Assembly: GCA_035703165.1 (NCBI GenBank)
Contig: DASSYR010000043.1
Span: 1 to 64,000, forward strand
Direction: 5' to 3'
Length of the DNA: 64,000 nucleotides
Source of the DNA: AWTP1-9 sp035703165
Lineage (GTDB): Bacteria > Bacteroidota > Bacteroidia > Chitinophagales > Chitinophagaceae
The translations under genes and the position numbers were made by a program. Positions 59,871 to 64,000 of the stretch are shown piece after piece. The notes below the pieces were generated by a model. It was not told the DNA's origin. It did no database searches and worked only from the letters and a program-made list of their open reading frames with translations. Numbering within the stretch: the first letter of the stretch is position 1; each line of letters begins with the position of its first letter.

Positions 59871-59912
59871 TTACTGATAAAAATCACTACCTCCTATTAC
59901 TGTTATCAGTAA
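59871..59912. promoter_or_regulatory. FNR/CRP-like dyad and 10-base inverted repeat before the stress operon
   Basis: TGAT-AAAA-ATCA (59875-59886) is a perfect 12-base dyad with the FNR-family core, overlapping a larger inverted repeat: TTACTGATAA (59871-59880) and TTATCAGTAA (59903-59912). It lies 46-87 bases before the universal stress protein ATG. This fits a Crp/Fnr-type operator or a 5' UTR hairpin. Regulator unknown. Confidence 0.45.
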
Positions 59913-59957
59913 AACAAAACTAAACAACAAATAGCTTTACTAACAAAATTTCTCATC

Positions 59958-60785
59958 ATGAAAAAAGTAATCATTGCTTTTGATGGAAAGCATTTTTCAA
60001 AAGGCGCATTTAGCATTGCAGAATACCTTAATGATCATCAACCTATCTTGTTGACAGGTATTTTTTTAAGTGCAGTGGATTACCGGGATGTAATTGGAGT
60101 TGGAGCGGTAGGTTTAGGCGGCCCCATTTTTATACCTACCCTTGAAAAAGCTGATGAAGAAGCAATAAAAGAAAATATCCACCACTTTGAGGAAATATGC
60201 AGAAAAAAAGGAATTGAATACAGGATACACAAGGATGATGAGCTTTTTGCACTGGAAGAATTAGTTAAAGAAACAAGATTTGCCGATCTATTAATCATTA
60301 GTGGAGAAAATTTTTATAGCAATGTTGGCGAAAAACAGCCTAACGATTATATGCAACGGGTTTTACATAAAAGTGAATGTCCGGTTATAATTGTACCGGA
60401 AGCGTATGAACCACCCCGTTTTATTATACTCGCTTATGATGGCGGTGAAGATTCAGTATATGCTATAAAACAATTTGCTTACCTTTTTCCTGAACTCTGT
60501 AATAAAGAGGTAGTGCTTCTTTATGCCAATCATAAAGAAGAAGATTTACCGGAAAGAGACCGTATGAGTGAATTGGCTGCAAGACATTTCAGCAATTTAA
60601 CACTACAAAAAGCCGATATAGCAGATCCAAGAAAATCTTTTCACAAATGGATTGGCAACAAGCAAAACAGTATCCTGGTATCTGGTTCTTTCGCCAGAAG
60701 TGGCTTTTCCGAATCCATAAAGAAGAGCTTTATATTTGAAACAATTGCCGATCATAAAGTACCTGTGTTTGTTGCTCACAAATAA
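59958..60785 (+). CDS. Tandem universal stress protein
   Basis: The 275-residue protein holds two Usp domains: residues about 1-145 (VIIAFDGKHFSKGAFSIAEY, ending RVLHKSECPVIIVPE) and about 150-275 (FIILAYDGGEDSVYAIKQFA, ending FIFETIADHKVPVFVAHK). ATP-binding G-x2-G-x9-G loops are weakly kept. USPs of this type respond to starvation, oxygen or redox stress. It is the first gene of a five-gene operon: USP, DUF1003 (6 bases later), thioredoxin, CHAD, LOG. An FNR-like dyad lies upstream. Confidence 0.9.
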   Translation: MKKVIIAFDGKHFSKGAFSIAEYLNDHQPILLTGIFLSAVDYRDVIGVGAVGLGGPIFIPTLEKADEEAIKENIHHFEEICRKKGIEYRIHKDDELFALEELVKETRFADLLIISGENFYSNVGEKQPNDYMQRVLHKSECPVIIVPEAYEPPRFIILAYDGGEDSVYAIKQFAYLFPELCNKEVVLLYANHKEEDLPERDRMSELAARHFSNLTLQKADIADPRKSFHKWIGNKQNSILVSGSFARSGFSESIKKSFIFETIADHKVPVFVAHK

Positions 60786-60791
60786 ATTGCA

Positions 60792-61328
60792 ATGGAAAAA
60801 AGAAAAATAGAATATTTGCTCGACACAGAAGATGAAAACTTAAAAAAATTAAACGACATTGTTTACAAGGCTATAGAAGAAGAAAAGCTTTTAACACAAA
60901 AATTGCTTGAGTTTGAAGATTTACATCCGCCCTTCAGTAGTCGTATTGCAGATAAGGTTGCTTCTTTTGGAGGAAGCTGGGCCTTTATCATCACTTTTTT
61001 CACACTACTAGGGTTATGGATTATTGCAAACCTTTTTATGATAACCAGACCTTTTGATCCCTACCCTTTTATATTATTAAATTTAATTCTTTCGTGCATT
61101 GCCGCCATACAAGCGCCGATTATTATGATGAGCCAAAACAGAAAAGAACAAAAAGACAGGCAAAGAGCTCAAAACGATTATTTAATAAACCTGAAAGCAG
61201 AAATAGAAATACGTAATCTCCATAGCAAAATTGACTTATTGATTGCGGAACAAATGAAAAATCTATTTAACATACAGAAAGCACAAATGGAAACATTGGA
61301 AGACATAAAAGCTAATCTTAAAAAATGA
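60792..61328 (+). CDS. DUF1003 membrane protein
   Basis: The 178-residue protein has the DUF1003 core: RIADKVASFGGSWAFIITFF, a first membrane helix (TLLGLWIIANLFM), DPYPFILLNLILSCIAAIQA (second helix) and IIMMSQNRKEQKDRQRAQND. An N-terminal helix and a C-terminal coiled coil complete it. DUF1003 proteins are inner-membrane proteins of unknown function, sometimes tied to cyclic-nucleotide or ion responses. Its stop overlaps the thioredoxin start (ATGA, 61325-61328), so they are translationally coupled. Confidence 0.92.
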   Translation: MEKRKIEYLLDTEDENLKKLNDIVYKAIEEEKLLTQKLLEFEDLHPPFSSRIADKVASFGGSWAFIITFFTLLGLWIIANLFMITRPFDPYPFILLNLILSCIAAIQAPIIMMSQNRKEQKDRQRAQNDYLINLKAEIEIRNLHSKIDLLIAEQMKNLFNIQKAQMETLEDIKANLKK

Positions 61329-61624
61329 ATGCTTTTGAAGGACATATTAATGGAGATAAACCGGTAGTGGTTGATTTTTTTGCGGAATGGTGTGGCCCTT
61401 GTAAAATGATGCCTCCTATACTGAAAGAAGTAAAAGAACGAATGGGAGAAAAGGTAACTGTTTTGAAATTAGATATTGATAAAAATCCACATTATGCCAA
61501 CCTATACGAAGTACAAGCTGTTCCCACTCTTATTGTTTTTAAAAATGGCAAAATTCGCTGGAGAAAAGCCGGGGTAGCCCCCGCTCATGAAATATTAGAG
61601 CATTTAAAGCTTTTGGTACAGTAA
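61325..61624 (+). CDS. Thioredoxin
   Basis: The 99-residue protein has the thioredoxin active site W22-C23-G24-P25-C26 (FFAEWCGPCKMMPPILKEVK) and the cis-proline region QAVPTLIVFKNGKIRWRK. It should reduce protein disulphides in the cytosol. There is no signal peptide. It is the third gene of the stress operon and overlaps the DUF1003 stop. It is unlikely to be the only thioredoxin of the genome; the operon suggests stress-specific expression. Confidence 0.95.
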   Translation: MNAFEGHINGDKPVVVDFFAEWCGPCKMMPPILKEVKERMGEKVTVLKLDIDKNPHYANLYEVQAVPTLIVFKNGKIRWRKAGVAPAHEILEHLKLLVQ

Positions 61625-61647
61625 CAGACTTTACCAAACTTTGCCTG

Positions 61648-62469
61648 GTGAAATCATTACATAAAATAGCATCAGATCATATAAAAAAGTTCAGTAAATA
61701 CCTGAACTTATTGGAAACATCCCCAGAGGAAGATGTTATACATACGTTTAGAAGAGAATATAAAAAAATAAGAGCTTTAGTACGACTCTCATCTACCACA
61801 AATAATAAGATTAAAATTGCTTCTTTGCTGAAAGAAATTTATGCAGTTGCCGGCACAGTAAGAGAGTATCAACTACAGCAATATATCGTAAAAGAAGCTG
61901 AAGAAAACATGAAACTGACTGAATATGGTAACTCCCTACAAAAAAAAATATCTTATTCTCTAAATATACTACGTAAAAAAGCAGCCACCCCGCATGCAAA
62001 AAGGTCTTTGCATGTATTAAGAAAAAAGTTCCCGGAAAAAATAAACTCACCACAAGCATACCAGTTTATTCGCATTAAAATCTTTCATTTATTACAATTA
62101 ATGGAAATAAAAAATAAAAAAGATGAAAATATCCATGGAATCAGAAAAACCATTAAAGATTTATCCAACACTTTTAACACCATACGATCACTAAACCTGG
62201 CATCCGTGCCTATTCTTACTCATAACCAGGAAGAACAATTTCACAACCTGAGCTATCAGATGGGATTATTCCAGGATCTGTGTTGTGTGTTATCTCTTCT
62301 TAAACCTGCCGATCTTCGCCGGCTACCTGCCGCCGAGGCTGATCTATTAAACCGGATAAAAATGAAAAAGATAAAAATAAAAAAAGAGGAGAAAAGAAAA
62401 ATATTGATTGAATTAAAAAAGTTACAAAGTATATTAAAAAAATTTGCCGAAGACCATTTCATGAATTAA
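61648..62469 (+). CDS. CHAD domain protein
   Basis: The 273-residue protein starts at GTG 61648 (MKSLHKIASDHIKKFSKYLN). CHAD domains are helical bundles with conserved His and basic residues that bind polyphosphate; here DVIHTFRREYKKIRALVRL and NIHGIRKTIKDLSNTF are those segments. It probably localises to polyphosphate granules or senses polyphosphate, but no CYTH/ppk partner is adjacent. The C-terminus is very Lys-rich (MKKIKIKKEEKRKIL). It lies 23 bases after thioredoxin and 20 before the LOG gene. Confidence 0.9.
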   Translation: MKSLHKIASDHIKKFSKYLNLLETSPEEDVIHTFRREYKKIRALVRLSSTTNNKIKIASLLKEIYAVAGTVREYQLQQYIVKEAEENMKLTEYGNSLQKKISYSLNILRKKAATPHAKRSLHVLRKKFPEKINSPQAYQFIRIKIFHLLQLMEIKNKKDENIHGIRKTIKDLSNTFNTIRSLNLASVPILTHNQEEQFHNLSYQMGLFQDLCCVLSLLKPADLRRLPAAEADLLNRIKMKKIKIKKEEKRKILIELKKLQSILKKFAEDHFMN

Positions 62470-62489
62470 TTTAAAATAATAAAATCCCT

Positions 62490-63227
62490 ATGACTGAAAT
62501 AAAAATGAACGCAAAATCAGAAATAAAATTTTTAGCCGGACCACAAAGTCGTTGGAAGGAGTTTAAATTTACTATAAAAACAATGGTAGATTTTGTCCGT
62601 GGATTTAGGGCTTTGCATTTTTCGTCGCCTTGTGTTACTTTTTTTGGCTCTGCAAGGTTTAAAGAAGATCATGAATATTACAAACTTACCCAAAAACTTG
62701 GCGGAGAAATTGCCAAACTTGGATTTACTATTATGACAGGTGGTGGCCCCGGTATTATGGAGGCGGCCAACCGGGGTGCCAAAGAAGTGGGGGGACGTTC
62801 TGTCGGCTGTAACATTGTTTTGCCCATGGAACAGCGTCCTAACCCTTATCTTGATAAATGGGTAAACATTAATCATTTTTTTGTACGTAAAATATTACTT
62901 ATAAAATACTCTTACGCTTTTATAGTAATGCCTGGCGGCTTTGGCACTTTGGATGAATTATTCGAAGCAATGACCCTTGTACAAACCAATAAAATAAAAG
63001 ATTTTCCTATTGTTATATTCAGCAGGGAATATCACAAAGATTTACTGGAACACATTGAACAAATGAAGAAAAAGGGAACTATATCCGCTACTGATTTAAA
63101 ATCGTTTTTAATTACAGATAGTGTAGAAGAAGCTATCAGCTTCATACAAGAAGAAAGCATCAAACAATTTAACCTGCAACCGGAGAAGAAATATTCACCC
63201 TTCAGATGGCTGGGTGAGCAAACTTAG
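62490..63227 (+). CDS. LOG-family nucleotide 5'-monophosphate phosphoribohydrolase
   Basis: The 245-residue protein has the LOG signature: VTFFGSARFKEDHEYY, then IMTGGGPGIMEAANRGAKEV and VMPGGFGTLDELFEAMTLVQ. The family releases free bases from nucleoside monophosphates (cytokinin activation in plants; YgdH/PpnN in E. coli, which is alarmone-sensitive). A stress-linked nucleotide salvage role fits its place as the last gene of the USP-DUF1003-Trx-CHAD operon. The start is ATG 62490. A hairpin terminator lies 168 bases downstream. Confidence 0.92.
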   Translation: MTEIKMNAKSEIKFLAGPQSRWKEFKFTIKTMVDFVRGFRALHFSSPCVTFFGSARFKEDHEYYKLTQKLGGEIAKLGFTIMTGGGPGIMEAANRGAKEVGGRSVGCNIVLPMEQRPNPYLDKWVNINHFFVRKILLIKYSYAFIVMPGGFGTLDELFEAMTLVQTNKIKDFPIVIFSREYHKDLLEHIEQMKKKGTISATDLKSFLITDSVEEAISFIQEESIKQFNLQPEKKYSPFRWLGEQT

Positions 63228-63300
63228 TAATAACTATAATGATAAAATTCATCTTTTACCCTGACAAACCTCCATCTACATGTGCTTGCGCTTAAATTAC

Positions 63301-63386
63301 ATTTGTACTGTAATAGTATATTACAAATAAAAAGTTTTTAAAAGCTTTGGTTGGTTTCTTGTAAGCTATCGCAAAATTAAGATAGC
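63301..63386. other. Two nested inverted repeats in the gap before TolC
   Basis: ATTTGTA (63301-63307) pairs with TACAAAT (63322-63328), and inside it GTAATA pairs with TATTAC around GTA. A second stem GCTATC/GATAGC lies at 63365-63386. They could mark a small RNA or an operator. No open frame is present. Confidence 0.3.
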
Positions 63387-63394
63387 AATTATAT

Positions 63395-63426
63395 AAGCCC
63401 CTGCATTAAACCAGGGGCTTGTTTTT
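63395..63426 (+). terminator. Intrinsic terminator between LOG and TolC genes
   Basis: Nine-base perfect arms AAGCCCCTG (63395-63403) and CAGGGGCTT (63412-63420) are followed by GTTTTTAT. It serves the plus-strand stress operon, and possibly the convergent TolC gene less well. Confidence 0.85.
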
Positions 63427-63449
63427 ATAACTTCAAAAAAGTAATTAAT

Positions 63450-64000
63450 TTACCAATTCAGTTTACTCTGGTAAAAGTCTAACACTTTTGTCCTTAGCAC
63501 ATATTCATATTTTGCCTGTGTCAGATTTATCCTCGCTTTATCCAGGTTATTTTTTACCTGTAAATATTCCACAGAATTAATAACCCCGTTATTAAAACGC
63601 ACATCGGCAGCCCGAAATGATTCTTCGTATGCGGCTACTTGTTGTATTAAAATTTTGTACCGGTTATAGGCTGCTCTCATATTCTGATACGCTTGCTCAA
63701 TGTTTTGCTGCAGCTCTATCCTTGTATTATCAGCTACTAATTTTGCATTTTTATAATTTATTTTAGCCAGCGCTACCTGATTTCTTACCCGAAAATTATT
63801 GGCAATAGGAACCCTGAGGCTAAGCCCAAACTGTGTGTTAAGATTGTAGTTATATTGTTTAAAAAAGCCAAATGGCTCTTGCTTAGTGGTTAATTGTTTA
63901 GTATTAACGGGAATGTTATTTCCACTAATAGTAACATAGGAATCGGATATCCCATAAAACTCGTTTACGACGGAATATAACTGAGCCGCACTGGAATAGT
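63450..64000 (-). CDS. TolC-family outer membrane efflux protein, 5' end outside the window
   Basis: The stop is at 63450-63452 and the frame stays open to the window edge, giving about 183 C-terminal residues. They show the OEP pattern: TQFGLSLRVPIANNFRVRNQ, a long helix (IELQQNIEQAYQNMRAAYNR, AAYEESFRAADVRFNNGVIN), and the closing VEYLQVKNNLDKARINLTQA. TolC proteins form the outer-membrane channel of type I and RND export systems. Its partner genes must lie to the right of the window. Confidence 0.9.
   Translation of the reverse strand, partial: YSSAAQLYSVVNEFYGISDSYVTISGNNIPVNTKQLTTKQEPFGFFKQYNYNLNTQFGLSLRVPIANNFRVRNQVALAKINYKNAKLVADNTRIELQQNIEQAYQNMRAAYNRYKILIQQVAAYEESFRAADVRFNNGVINSVEYLQVKNNLDKARINLTQAKYEYVLRTKVLDFYQSKLNW

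Overview
The window looks like a chromosomal segment of a Bacteroidota bacterium, most likely from the Chitinophagaceae or a close relative. It is AT-rich. Supporting features are TAnnTTTG-type -7 promoter elements, a type IX secretion sorting domain on a subtilase, the bamD-rpoZ-coaBC-DUF4835-DUF4296 gene order, an AmgK-RapZ fusion, the futalosine (mqn) menaquinone genes, and a 2-oxoglutarate dehydrogenase E1/E2 pair. No rRNA, tRNA, CRISPR array, insertion sequence or prophage was recognised. The left gene (unknown) and the right gene (TolC family) both run off the window.

Layout. (1) 0-8.4 kb is accessory and partly decayed: unknown genes, a YHS protein, a small dimeric-barrel protein, a methyltransferase, then a metal-flavoured cluster. 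That cluster holds a Met-rich lipoprotein, a SHOCT membrane protein, a frameshifted small membrane protein, an ATP-cone/PDDEXK nuclease with an AAA_28 NTPase, and the His-rich remnant of a CopB-type P-type ATPase. Between them lie paralogous intergenic blocks and a duplicated 3' end of ssb. (2) 8.4-31 kb is mostly housekeeping: M14 peptidase, ssb, mnmA, T9SS subtilase, an RsmB-like methylase with sucB and sucA, rpsT, guaA, fabD, folE with two PTPS/QueD-like genes, mqnB-mqnD, photolyase, class IV aminotransferase. (3) 32-36.6 kb is a signalling locus: three NarL-type response regulators, one HisKA_3 kinase, one multi-TM protein with an unclear start, a 27-residue Trp-rich micro-ORF, and a long regulatory intergenic region. 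(4) 36.6-53.4 kb: CoA transferase, the envelope-biogenesis operon, an OmpA-family porin, polyprenyl synthase, recJ, htpG, a deacetylase-fold protein with pdeM, a haem-binding protein, and an amino-sugar kinase-RapZ/nucleotidyltransferase pair. (5) 53.4-58.3 kb is a second regulatory patch: an HTH protein, a stand-alone sigma region 2, a lipoprotein, a paralogue of the multi-TM protein, and an ECF sigma factor overlapping a TM-plus-beta-barrel protein. (6) 58.4-64 kb: lpxB, then a stress operon (tandem USP, DUF1003, thioredoxin, CHAD, LOG) behind a perfect TGAT-N4-ATCA dyad, then TolC.

The best candidates for undescribed biology are the ATP-cone nuclease/AAA_28 pair, the Trp-rich micro-ORF with its hairpin in front of the multi-TM/kinase/regulator module, the sigma-region-2-only protein with its neighbours, and the USP-DUF1003-Trx-CHAD-LOG operon. 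Family assignments come from reading motifs by eye. No database search was run.
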